A DNA stretch of 7,226 bases from contig PQAN01000386.1 of NCBI GenBank assembly GCA_003105285.1, positions 1 through 7,226 on the forward strand. Direction: 5' to 3'. Under the pieces are notes generated by a model. The model searched no databases. It was given only the letters and a program-made list of their open reading frames with translations, and was not told the DNA's origin. Shown piece by piece: positions 1-5,903 of this stretch; position 1 is the first letter of the stretch, and the number at the start of each line of letters is the position of its first letter. This stretch comes from Methylocystaceae bacterium (GTDB lineage: Bacteria > Pseudomonadota > Alphaproteobacteria > Rhizobiales > Beijerinckiaceae). The position numbers were made by a program, and so were the translations under genes.

Positions 1-1821
1 CTCGGCGGCGTCGGCTGGCAGACGCGCAAGGCGCGGATGAAGAACCGCATCCGCGAGATGGCCAAGGGCCTGATCGAGATCGCGGCGCAACGGACGCTCC
101 GGCAGGCCGAGAAGCTCGTTCCGCCCGAAGGCCTCTATGACGAATTCTGCGCGCGCTTTCCTTACGACGAGACGGAGGATCAGGCGGCGGCGATCGAGGC
201 CGTGCTCGACGATCTCGCCTCGGGACGGCCGATGGACCGGCTCGTCTGCGGCGACGTCGGCTTCGGCAAGACGGAAGTGGCGCTGCGCGCCGCCTTCTGC
301 GCGGCGATCAACGGCCGCCAAGTCGCCGTCGTCGTGCCGACGACGCTGCTCGCGCGTCAGCACTACAAGACATTCTCGACGCGCTTCGCCGGCCTGCCGA
401 TCAGAATCGCGCAATTGTCGCGCATGGCGCACGCCGCCGACGTGCGCCTCGCGAAGAAGGGCCTGGCGGACGGAACCGTCGACATCGTCGTCGGGACGCA
501 CGCCGTGCTCGGCAAGGCGATCTCCTTCAAGGATCTGGGCCTCGTCATCATCGACGAGGAGCAGCATTTCGGCGTCGGCCACAAGGAGCGCCTCAAAGAG
601 CTGCGCGCCGAAGTGCATGTGCTGACGCTGTCGGCGACGCCCATCCCGCGCACCTTGCAGCTCGCCATGACCGGCGTGCGCGAGCTCTCGCTCATCGCCA
701 CGGCGCCCGTCGATCGCCTCGCCGTGCGCAGCTTCGTCTCGCCTTTCGATCCGCTCATCGTGCGCGAGGCGCTGTTGCGCGAGCGCTATCGCGGCGGCCA
801 GGCGTTCTTCGTCTGCCCGCGCATCGAGGATCTGGAAGACGCCGCCGCTTTCCTGCGCGAGAATGCGCCGGAGGCGAAATTCGTCATGGCGCATGGCCAG
901 ATGGCGGCCGGCGATCTCGAAGAGCGCATGACCGCCTTCTACGACGGCAAATACGATATTCTGCTGTCGACGACGATCGTCGAATCCGGCCTCGACATTC
1001 CGACCGCGAACACGCTCATCGTCTGGCGCGCCGACATGTTCGGCCTCGCGCAGCTCTATCAGTTGCGCGGGCGCGTCGGGCGCTCGAAGACCCGCGCCTA
1101 TGCGCTGTTCACGACGCCGGTCAATCGCACCATCACGCCGCAGGCGCAGAAGCGTCTCGAAGTGCTGCAGACGCTCGACACGCTCGGCGCCGGCTTCCAG
1201 CTCGCGAGCCACGATCTCGACATCAGAGGCGCCGGCAATCTCTTGGGCGAGGAACAGTCGGGGCACATCAAGGAAGTCGGCTACGAGCTCTATCAGCAGA
1301 TGCTCGGCGATGCGATCACGCTGCTGAAGGCCGGCGTCGAGGAGCCGCAGGAGGAAGCCTGGTCGCCGACGATCGCCATCGGCGCGCCGGTGACGATTCC
1401 GGAAGACTATGTCGCCGACCTCACGCTTCGCCTGCAGCTCTATCGCCGTCTGTCGACGCTCGAGACCGACCAGGACATCGAATCCTTCGCCGCCGAGCTC
1501 ATCGACCGCTTCGGGCCGTTCCCGCCGGAGGTCGATCAATTGCTGAAGATCGTCGCGATCAAGGCGATGTGCCGAAGAGCGCATGTCGAGAAGGTTGAGG
1601 CGGGGCCGAAGGGCGTCATCGTCGCCTTCCGCGACAATAATTTCGCCGATCCGGCCGGCCTCGTGCGCTTCGTCGCCGAGCAGGGCGCGCAGGCGAAGGT
1701 GCGACCCGACATGCGCATCGTCTTCATCCGCGAGTTCGGCGACATGAAGCAGCGCCTCGAGGGTACGCGGCGAATCCTGCGCACGCTGGTGTCGATCGCC
1801 GAGAAGAAGAAAGCGGCGTGA
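1..1821 (+). CDS. mfd: Transcription-repair coupling factor Mfd, C-terminal part (5' end outside window)
   Basis: Mfd is an SF2 DNA translocase that pushes stalled RNA polymerase off DNA and recruits UvrA for transcription-coupled nucleotide excision repair in the cytoplasm. The frame is open from base 1, so the first Met at base 37 is internal; 606 residues are present, about half of the usual ~1150. Seen in order (fragment numbering): a MKNRIREMAKGL segment near 13-24 leading into the helicase; Walker A GDVGFGKT at 84-91; DEEQ box at 185-188; SATPIPRTL at 211-219; STTIVESGLDIP (motif V); QLRGRVGR at 354-361; and the TRG motif around 398-416 (GFQLASHDLDIRGAGNLLG) shared with RecG. The rest is the C-terminal regulatory (TRCF) domain, ending in a Lys-rich tail. 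The UvrB-like and RNA-polymerase-interacting domains lie to the left, outside the window. All helicase motifs look intact, so the protein should be active. Confidence 0.97.
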   Translation, partial: LGGVGWQTRKARMKNRIREMAKGLIEIAAQRTLRQAEKLVPPEGLYDEFCARFPYDETEDQAAAIEAVLDDLASGRPMDRLVCGDVGFGKTEVALRAAFCAAINGRQVAVVVPTTLLARQHYKTFSTRFAGLPIRIAQLSRMAHAADVRLAKKGLADGTVDIVVGTHAVLGKAISFKDLGLVIIDEEQHFGVGHKERLKELRAEVHVLTLSATPIPRTLQLAMTGVRELSLIATAPVDRLAVRSFVSPFDPLIVREALLRERYRGGQAFFVCPRIEDLEDAAAFLRENAPEAKFVMAHGQMAAGDLEERMTAFYDGKYDILLSTTIVESGLDIPTANTLIVWRADMFGLAQLYQLRGRVGRSKTRAYALFTTPVNRTITPQAQKRLEVLQTLDTLGAGFQLASHDLDIRGAGNLLGEEQSGHIKEVGYELYQQMLGDAITLLKAGVEEPQEEAWSPTIAIGAPVTIPEDYVADLTLRLQLYRRLSTLETDQDIESFAAELIDRFGPFPPEVDQLLKIVAIKAMCRRAHVEKVEAGPKGVIVAFRDNNFADPAGLVRFVAEQGAQAKVRPDMRIVFIREFGDMKQRLEGTRRILRTLVSIAEKKKAA

Positions 1822-1827
1822 CGCCGC
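1813..1827 (+). terminator. Small perfect inverted repeat centred on the mfd stop codon
   Basis: The sequence GCGGCGTGACGCCGC has seven-base arms around a single central base, and the TGA stop of mfd (1819-1821) lies at its centre. There is no T-tract, so it is not a classical intrinsic terminator. It may help end transcription together with the larger palindrome that begins 4 bp further on, or it may be chance in GC-rich DNA. Confidence 0.3.
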
Positions 1828-1830
1828 GCC

Positions 1831-1900
1831 CGTCATTGCGAGCGAAGCGAAGCAATCCAGGAGCCATGATTGCTTCGCCGCTTCATTCCCCGCAATGACG
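1831..1900. repeat. Dispersed palindromic repeat, copy 1
   Basis: This 70-bp imperfect palindrome has outer arms CGTCATTGCG (1831-1840) and CGCAATGACG (1891-1900) that pair perfectly. Inner arms CGAAGCAATC (1848-1857) and GATTGCTTCG (1868-1877) also pair perfectly around a 10-nt loop. Its first 28 bases recur exactly, inverted, in the copy at 6676-6758. It sits between the convergent ends of mfd and the small minus-strand gene, where as RNA it could fold from either side and act as a bidirectional 3' end. Elements with this core are, from general knowledge, scattered through many Hyphomicrobiales genomes; no transposase is present here. Confidence 0.85.
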
Positions 1901-1913
1901 GCGAAGTCGCGCA

Positions 1914-2030
1914 TTATTCGCTGGGCATCGTCACCAGAAAACTGATCTTGGAGACGATGTTCACCACCGCGAGCGACAATCCGACGAAGATCGCCGCCGT
2001 GAGCAGCGCGAGCTTGGCGCGATAGGACAT
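1914..2030 (-). CDS. Putative 38-residue single-span membrane protein, function unknown
   Basis: The protein runs from MSYRAKLALL to LVTMPSE. It has a short basic N-terminus (R4, K6), one strongly hydrophobic helix at about residues 7-26, and a short tail, suggesting an inner-membrane microprotein with its N-terminus in the cytoplasm. The ATG at 2030 is chosen because GGGAGG stands 5 nt upstream. A longer in-frame start at 2117 exists, but its extra 29 residues look like non-coding translation and would run through a perfect hairpin. It lies 93 bp downstream of the bacteriohemerythrin gene on the same strand, so co-transcription is possible. Poor AATCCA/TTGAGT boxes at 2089-2117 are the only promoter candidate of its own. 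I do not recognise the family. The strong ribosome site and clean membrane helix support a real gene; its small size keeps confidence moderate. Confidence 0.55.
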   Translation of the reverse strand: MSYRAKLALLTAAIFVGLSLAVVNIVSKISFLVTMPSE

Positions 2031-2031
2031 G

Positions 2032-2060
2032 GTCGCCTCCCATCGGGGACGGGAGGCGAC
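2032..2060 (-). promoter_or_regulatory. Perfect 10-bp hairpin that buries the Shine-Dalgarno of the 38-residue gene
   Basis: Read on the minus strand, GTCGCCTCCC (2060-2051), a 9-nt loop and GGGAGGCGAC (2041-2032) form an uninterrupted 10-bp stem that ends one base before the ATG at 2030. The whole GGGAGG ribosome-binding sequence is in the 3' arm, paired with CCTCCC. If transcribed, this leader would block initiation until the stem is opened by temperature, ligand, protein or an upstream ribosome. Alternatively the dyad could be a DNA operator. The structure is seen directly; the regulatory role is inferred. Confidence 0.6.
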
Positions 2061-2123
2061 GTTAGCACAAGTGCGATCGGCGCCCGAATGGATTTCGAGA
2101 CGCTCGCTATGACTCAACTTATC

Positions 2124-2531
2124 TCAGGCCACGCCTTTTTCGTTCAGGAACGGGCCGTACAGCTTGTCGACGTTCGGAATATGGTTCGTCAGCCAGCCGA
2201 CGATGAACGCCGCCGTGTCGCCGGTCACTTCGGCTTCGCCGGCGTGGAACTTCTTCTGCAGATCGAGCGCGGTCGCCACCAGCTTGTCGTGTTCGGCCTT
2301 GTGGCCGGGAGTCGCGGGATATCCATATTTTTCGAAATTCGCTTCCTCGGCCGCGAAATGCTGCGCCACATAGGCGATGAGCGCGTCCAGATCCCGTCCT
2401 ACGGCGGCGCGGTCGCCGCTTCCTACCGAATCACCCAAAACATTGAGCAGTCTGAAAATTTCTTGATGCTCCTGATCATGCGCGGAGACATTGGTCGCAA
2501 ATTGTTCCTTGGTCCAGGTGATAAGCGACAT
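2124..2531 (-). CDS. Bacteriohemerythrin (single-domain, oxygen-binding di-iron protein)
   Basis: This 135-residue four-helix protein carries the complete hemerythrin di-iron ligand set: H22, H58, E62, H77, H81, H117 and D122, within DQEHQEIF, HFAAEEANF, HKAEHDKL and HIPNVDKLY. W6 and D19 match the usual bacteriohemerythrin N-terminal pattern. There is no signal peptide and no attached signalling domain, so it is cytoplasmic and probably stores, senses or delivers O2; the Methylococcus capsulatus homologue is known to carry O2 to particulate methane monooxygenase. The start at 2531 has GGAAGG 7 nt upstream. It is separated by 171 bp from the upstream gene, and an FNR/FixK-like site lies about 120 bp before its start, implying its own oxygen-regulated promoter. 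Length is typical for the family. Family is certain; the physiological partner is not. Confidence 0.95.
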   Translation of the reverse strand: MSLITWTKEQFATNVSAHDQEHQEIFRLLNVLGDSVGSGDRAAVGRDLDALIAYVAQHFAAEEANFEKYGYPATPGHKAEHDKLVATALDLQKKFHAGEAEVTGDTAAFIVGWLTNHIPNVDKLYGPFLNEKGVA

Positions 2532-2649
2532 GTGGCTTCCTTCCCATCGAACGATTTTTCATTTTGTCCGATCGGGGAGCGCGTGTCGAAAGAGCGTGGC
2601 GCCGACGATCGAACTCTAGATCGCCTACGCGTCTCGGCGCCGTTTGTAA

Positions 2650-2663
2650 TTGATCCTCGTCAA
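2650..2663. promoter_or_regulatory. FNR/FixK-type binding site upstream of the bacteriohemerythrin gene
   Basis: TTGATCCTCGTCAA matches the FNR/FixK consensus TTGAT-N4-ATCAA at nine of ten fixed positions. It lies in the 171-bp gap between two minus-strand genes, so the hemerythrin (start 2531) is its only downstream target. If it acts from the class II position near -41.5, transcription would start near 2615 and leave a leader of about 84 nt. The -10 region there (TAGGCG) is weak. Control by falling oxygen fits an O2-binding product, but it is an inference from the motif. Confidence 0.6.
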
Positions 2664-2702
2664 TACGAGACGAATTGCCGCATGCGTAGCGGTGCGACGA
2701 TA

Positions 2703-3746
2703 TTACGCGGCGGCGACGGCTTCTCGCCGCGGCGCGGCGGCCTGCGGAGCGCCGTCGCTCGCGATGTCGATGATCGGACAGGTCGAGGGACGGCGCTCGA
2801 ATTCGGCGTCGTCCTCGGGGCGCGCAATGGCGATGCAGGAGAGCAGCGCGCCATTCGTCAGCAGACCGGCGTCGTCGAGCGTCGGCAGAATGCGGCGCGG
2901 CGCGACGAGACGCGCAGGTCCGATCGCGTCGAGATGCGCGAGAAAGGCGCTCGCGTCGAAAGGCGAGACGAAATGCAGCGGCGCGCCGGACAGCAGCGAA
3001 GCGAGCGGTCCGGCGACGAGCCCGGCGACCGATGCGGGCGAGACCAGCGACACGAGCGGCGCGGCGCCGCTCACGCGCGCCTTGGCGACGAGGCGGAGGC
3101 CATGGGCGAGCAGCGCGCCTTGCTCGATGAAGCGCGGCTCGCCTGAGCGGTCCAATATCCCGATCGTCGCCTTCTTGCTCTGCAGCGCTCTGTCACGTCC
3201 GGCGGGGGCTCGCGCCGCCGTCGGGGCGCCGGAGCGAAAATCGACGGCGCCGTCGATCGCGCCCGGACCGAGGGCGCCGATCAGCCGGATCGACGGCGCT
3301 TGCGCCGCGACGCCGAACAGCCATCTCTCGAAAGACACGCCGGCGACCGAGGCCGGCGCGATCAGCGCGGCGGCTGAAGCGGCGCGCGCGCCGCGTGCGA
3401 GCGCGTCGGATGCGAGCCCGAGCGGCGCCAGGACCGGCTCCAGGCCGGCGGCGACGAGGCCGGTCAGGGCGACGAGCGTGTCCGCGTTCGGCGCGCAGGC
3501 GAGGACGACCCGCTCGCCGGGCTGAAAGTCGAAATCGCGCAGACGGAGGCGGAACGCGTCGATCCTTCGGTCGAGTTCGGCATGGTCGATCTCGTCGCCG
3601 CTGCGCACGTCGGTTACGGCGACGCGGCCAGGGCGCAGCCGCGCCGCGCCCGTGACCAGCGCGTCGAAGCCGAACAGCGTCAGCGGATGCGCGCGGGCGA
3701 GCGCCGCCGCTTCGTCGGCGGCGACATTCGACATCGCCCCTGTCAT
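2703..3746 (-). CDS. Truncated, degenerate adenylate-forming (AMP-binding, ANL superfamily) protein
   Basis: This 347-residue protein resembles only the N-terminal part of acyl-CoA synthetase/adenylation enzymes. Residues 39-131 follow the family pattern (PGRVAVTD, an HAELDRRIDAF helix, PGERVVLACAPNADTLVALTGLVAAGLEPVLAPLGL). Residues 230-290 resemble the stretch after the phosphate loop. The loop itself, normally (Y/F)TSGTTGxPKG, is replaced at about 195-205 by TIGILDRSGEP. The later YGxTE, TGD hinge and catalytic-lysine motifs are absent, since the protein ends in an Ala-rich tail about 150-200 residues short of a full enzyme. It is therefore unlikely to adenylate by the usual mechanism; it could bind a ligand, support a partner or be decaying. 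The ATG at 3746 overlaps the preceding gene's TGA (ATGA), with GGAG 9 nt upstream; in-frame starts at 3764 and 3845 are less economical. Coupling implies expression with the YejA-like protein. Specific function unknown. Confidence 0.72.
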   Translation of the reverse strand: MTGAMSNVAADEAAALARAHPLTLFGFDALVTGAARLRPGRVAVTDVRSGDEIDHAELDRRIDAFRLRLRDFDFQPGERVVLACAPNADTLVALTGLVAAGLEPVLAPLGLASDALARGARAASAAALIAPASVAGVSFERWLFGVAAQAPSIRLIGALGPGAIDGAVDFRSGAPTAARAPAGRDRALQSKKATIGILDRSGEPRFIEQGALLAHGLRLVAKARVSGAAPLVSLVSPASVAGLVAGPLASLLSGAPLHFVSPFDASAFLAHLDAIGPARLVAPRRILPTLDDAGLLTNGALLSCIAIARPEDDAEFERRPSTCPIIDIASDGAPQAAAPRREAVAAA

Positions 3747-5578
3747 GGGTCTTTTCTCCACCATGTCTCCAAGGTCGCGCCGAAGAGCGGGGCGTAACGC
3801 GGAAGCGCCGCCGGCCTCGCGAGCTTCGTCGAAAAAGCGATCCACTGTTTGGCGGCGTGATAGAGCGGCACGACGTAAAATCCCGAGAGCAGCACGCGGT
3901 CATAGGCGCGCACGGCGGTGACGAACTCCTCGCGCCCGCGCGCGGCGAGCAGCGCGTCGATGAGCGCGTCGATCGCCGGCGAGGACGCGCCCGCGAGATT
4001 ATAGGAGGCTTCTTGCGCGGCGCTTGCGGAGCCCCAGCGCATCCTCTGCTCGTTGCCGGGGGAGGCCGAGGCCAGCCATTGGCCGATCATCATGTCGAAG
4101 TCGAATTTTTGTCGGCGGCGCTGATATTGGACCTCGTCGACGAGACGCACGCGCGCGGCGACGCCGATGCGTTGCAGCGATGCGGCGAAAAACAGCGCCA
4201 GGCGTTCCTGGTTGCGGTCCTTGACCATGATCTCGAAGGCGAGCGGAACGCCGTCCTTGACCAGGGCGTTGTCGACGAGCCGGTAGCCGGCCGCGGAGAG
4301 CAGGTCGAGCGCGCGCCGCGCCGCGTCCCGGTCGCGTCCCGAGCCGTCGTGAACCGGCGGACGCCAGCGGCCTTCGAGAATGTCCTCGCGCACGACGCCG
4401 GGGAAGGGCGCGAGCAGCGCCCGTTCGGCGTCGCTCGCCGGCCTGCCGGAGGAGGAGAGCTCCGATTCGTCGAAGAAGCTCTTCGTGCGCGTATAGAGGC
4501 CCGAATAGAGATTGGCGTCGATCCATTCGAAATCGAACATCAGGCCGAGCGCTTCGCGCAGGCGGATGTCGCGAAAGAGATCGCGGCGCAGGTTGAAGAC
4601 GAAGCCTTCCATCCCCTTGGGGCCGGGGCTCTGCAGCGTCTCGACGGCGACGCGCCCGTCCCGCAGCGCGGGAAAATCGTAAGCGCTCGCCCAGCGGCTC
4701 GTGCTCGTCTCCTCGCGGTAGTCGAGGAGGCCGGCCTTGAACGCCTCGAACAAGGCGTTGCCGTCGCGAAAATAATCGATGCCGATCTCGTCGAAATTAT
4801 TGAGTCCGCGCTGAACGGCGAGATCCTCGCCCCAATAATTCGGATCGCGTTTCAGCACGATGCGCGCGCCCGGAACGGTCTCCTGCAGCACATAGGGGCC
4901 CGAGCCGAGCGGCGCTTTGAGCGAGGAGTCGGAGAAATGCTCGACATCCGTCGCATGTTTCGGCAGCACCGGCATGATGCCGAGGATGAGCGGCAATTCG
5001 CGGTCCTTGGCGCCCGTGAGGTCGAAGCGCACCGTATGCGCGTCCGGCGCCTCGGCCTTTTTGACGAGGCCATAGGCGATGCGCTGCTGGGGCCGTCCCT
5101 TGGCTTTCAGCAATTCGAACGTGAACAGCACGTCGGCGGAGGTGAGCGGCGCACCGTCGGAAAAATGCGCGCGCGGATCGAGCCGGAAGGTCACATGTTC
5201 GCGCGCGTCGTCGGTCTCGACGGATTTGGCGATCAGCCCATAGAGCGTGAATGGCTCGTCGTAGGAGCGCGCCATCAGCGTTTGAACGACATTGCCGACG
5301 ATTCCTTGAGCGGCGGAGCCGGATTTGAGATTGAAGGGGTTGAGGCTGTCGAAGGCGCCCGGCAGGCCGAGCCGCAGGCGCCCGCCTTTCCTGGCGAGCG
5401 GGTCGGCATAGGGCAGATGATCGAAACCCGGCGCCAGCAGCGGTTCGCCGTGCATCGCCAATCCGTGGGTCGCGCTCTGGCCGGCGCCGGCGCTTCCGGC
5501 AAAAAGGCCGAGCGCGGCGAAGGCTGCGGCGCGCAACCATTTTGTCGGGCGGATGGAGCGAATCGCTTGCTTGTTCAT
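3743..5578 (-). CDS. yejA: YejA-like ABC transporter periplasmic solute-binding protein (SBP_bac_5 family)
   Basis: This 611-residue exported protein should bind oligopeptide-like solutes in the periplasm and deliver them to an ABC permease. Residues 1-32 form a Sec signal peptide (basic R7-R16, hydrophobic core 17-29, likely cleavage after SAGA). The rest follows YejA: AMHGEPLLAPGFDHLPYADP at 41-60, KGGRLRLG, FDSLNPFNLK, DGAPLTSADVLFTFE, GSGPY at 225-229, NYWGEDLAVQRG, the NFDEI..DYFRD segment, GFVFNLRR, SPGNEQR at 506-512, and a GFYVVPLYH/TWW ending. Length matches E. coli YejA (~604). The 5578 start begins the signal peptide; an in-frame start at 5884 would add 102 residues of non-coding character and run into the IalB-family leader. 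Its Shine-Dalgarno is weak. YejA normally works with YejB, YejE and YejF; none are encoded here. The next gene instead overlaps it by ATGA. A relative such as the methanobactin-binding MbnE is possible but the YejA pattern fits better. Confidence 0.92.
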   Translation of the reverse strand: MNKQAIRSIRPTKWLRAAAFAALGLFAGSAGAGQSATHGLAMHGEPLLAPGFDHLPYADPLARKGGRLRLGLPGAFDSLNPFNLKSGSAAQGIVGNVVQTLMARSYDEPFTLYGLIAKSVETDDAREHVTFRLDPRAHFSDGAPLTSADVLFTFELLKAKGRPQQRIAYGLVKKAEAPDAHTVRFDLTGAKDRELPLILGIMPVLPKHATDVEHFSDSSLKAPLGSGPYVLQETVPGARIVLKRDPNYWGEDLAVQRGLNNFDEIGIDYFRDGNALFEAFKAGLLDYREETSTSRWASAYDFPALRDGRVAVETLQSPGPKGMEGFVFNLRRDLFRDIRLREALGLMFDFEWIDANLYSGLYTRTKSFFDESELSSSGRPASDAERALLAPFPGVVREDILEGRWRPPVHDGSGRDRDAARRALDLLSAAGYRLVDNALVKDGVPLAFEIMVKDRNQERLALFFAASLQRIGVAARVRLVDEVQYQRRRQKFDFDMMIGQWLASASPGNEQRMRWGSASAAQEASYNLAGASSPAIDALIDALLAARGREEFVTAVRAYDRVLLSGFYVVPLYHAAKQWIAFSTKLARPAALPRYAPLFGATLETWWRKDP

Positions 5579-5646
5579 ATCCGGACCATATTCCAGGGCT
5601 GGCGAGCGGGGAAAAACATCCTCTGCTCGTGTGCGGGAATGTTCAT
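5575..5646 (-). CDS. Possible 23-codon upstream reading frame ending in ATGA overlap with the yejA-like start
   Basis: A short frame (MNIPAHEQRMFFPARQPWNMVRI) starts at 5646, and its TGA (5577-5575) overlaps the ATG of the YejA-like gene (5578-5576). The downstream gene has no good Shine-Dalgarno, so a translating ribosome ending here could restart on it. Only a poor AAGAAG precedes the upstream ATG, and nothing in the peptide suggests a function. It may be a leader peptide or chance. Confidence 0.25.
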   Translation of the reverse strand: MNIPAHEQRMFFPARQPWNMVRI

Positions 5647-5903
5647 ATCTTCTTGGAAAAACGAGGGCCGAAGCCGGAGCGGGCGATCGCCGCCGCTCTC
5701 TTTGCCGCGAAAGCGGCCCCGCCGGCCGCAAAGCTCGAGCAAATCGTCGCTTCGGCTGGAATTCGGCGCGTCGAACATGTATGAGGCTAGCCGTCAACCC
5801 CTCGCCCTGTCCGAGGGGAGGAAGGGGCGTGACGAACTTTTCCTCGAGCGTATGACGCCCTCGAGCGCCCACTCGAATGAGCACCCACTCGAAAGGACGA
5901 CTT
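5579..5903. other. 325-bp divergent intergenic region between the YejA-like and IalB-family genes
   Basis: It must hold the promoters for both divergent genes, but no convincing -35/-10 pair stands out on either strand. Visible structure: GGAAAAAC twice (5610-5617 and 5655-5662) and GTTCATAT at 5641-5648, repeating the bases over the YejA-like start (5573-5580). There is also a 5-bp stem with a GAAA tetraloop (5704-5717), a stem CCCCTCG/CGAGGGG with a 7-nt loop (5798-5818), and a run of CTCGA-containing repeats leading into the IalB-family ribosome site. No convincing gene is seen apart from the doubtful short frame at 5575-5646. Confidence 0.6.
5865..5896 (+). repeat. Two tandem 16-bp units covering the IalB-family ribosome-binding site
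   Basis: GCGCCCACTCGAATGA (5865-5880) is followed directly by GCACCCACTCGAAAGG (5881-5896), matching at 13 of 16 positions. The second unit runs into the AAAGGA Shine-Dalgarno (5892-5897). Two CTCGAGCG words at 5843-5850 and 5860-5867 extend the pattern leftward. This could be a small duplication or a binding site for a regulator. Confidence 0.5.

Noticed and set aside
2031..2117. Extension of the 38-residue protein to an ATG at 2117
   Set aside because: The extra residues are not protein-like, they cross the perfect hairpin, and the ATG at 2030 has a strong ribosome site.
2088..3146. Plus-strand open frame of 352 codons opposite the hemerythrin and the ANL-like gene
   Set aside because: It is antisense to two genes with recognisable protein patterns; its Arg-rich translation is typical of shadow frames.
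2650..3525. Plus-strand open frame of 291 codons opposite the ANL-like gene
   Set aside because: Ser/Ala/Arg-rich translation with no recognisable motif. The minus-strand frame has adenylation-domain patterns, a ribosome site and an ATGA overlap with its neighbour.
3747..3845. Longer start of the ANL-like protein at 3845
   Set aside because: It would overlap the conserved C-terminus of the YejA-like gene by about 100 bp; the ATGA start with GGAG upstream is a better fit.
5579..5884. N-terminal extension of the YejA-like protein to an ATG at 5884
   Set aside because: It would put 102 low-complexity residues before an evident signal peptide and would overlap the leader of the divergent gene.
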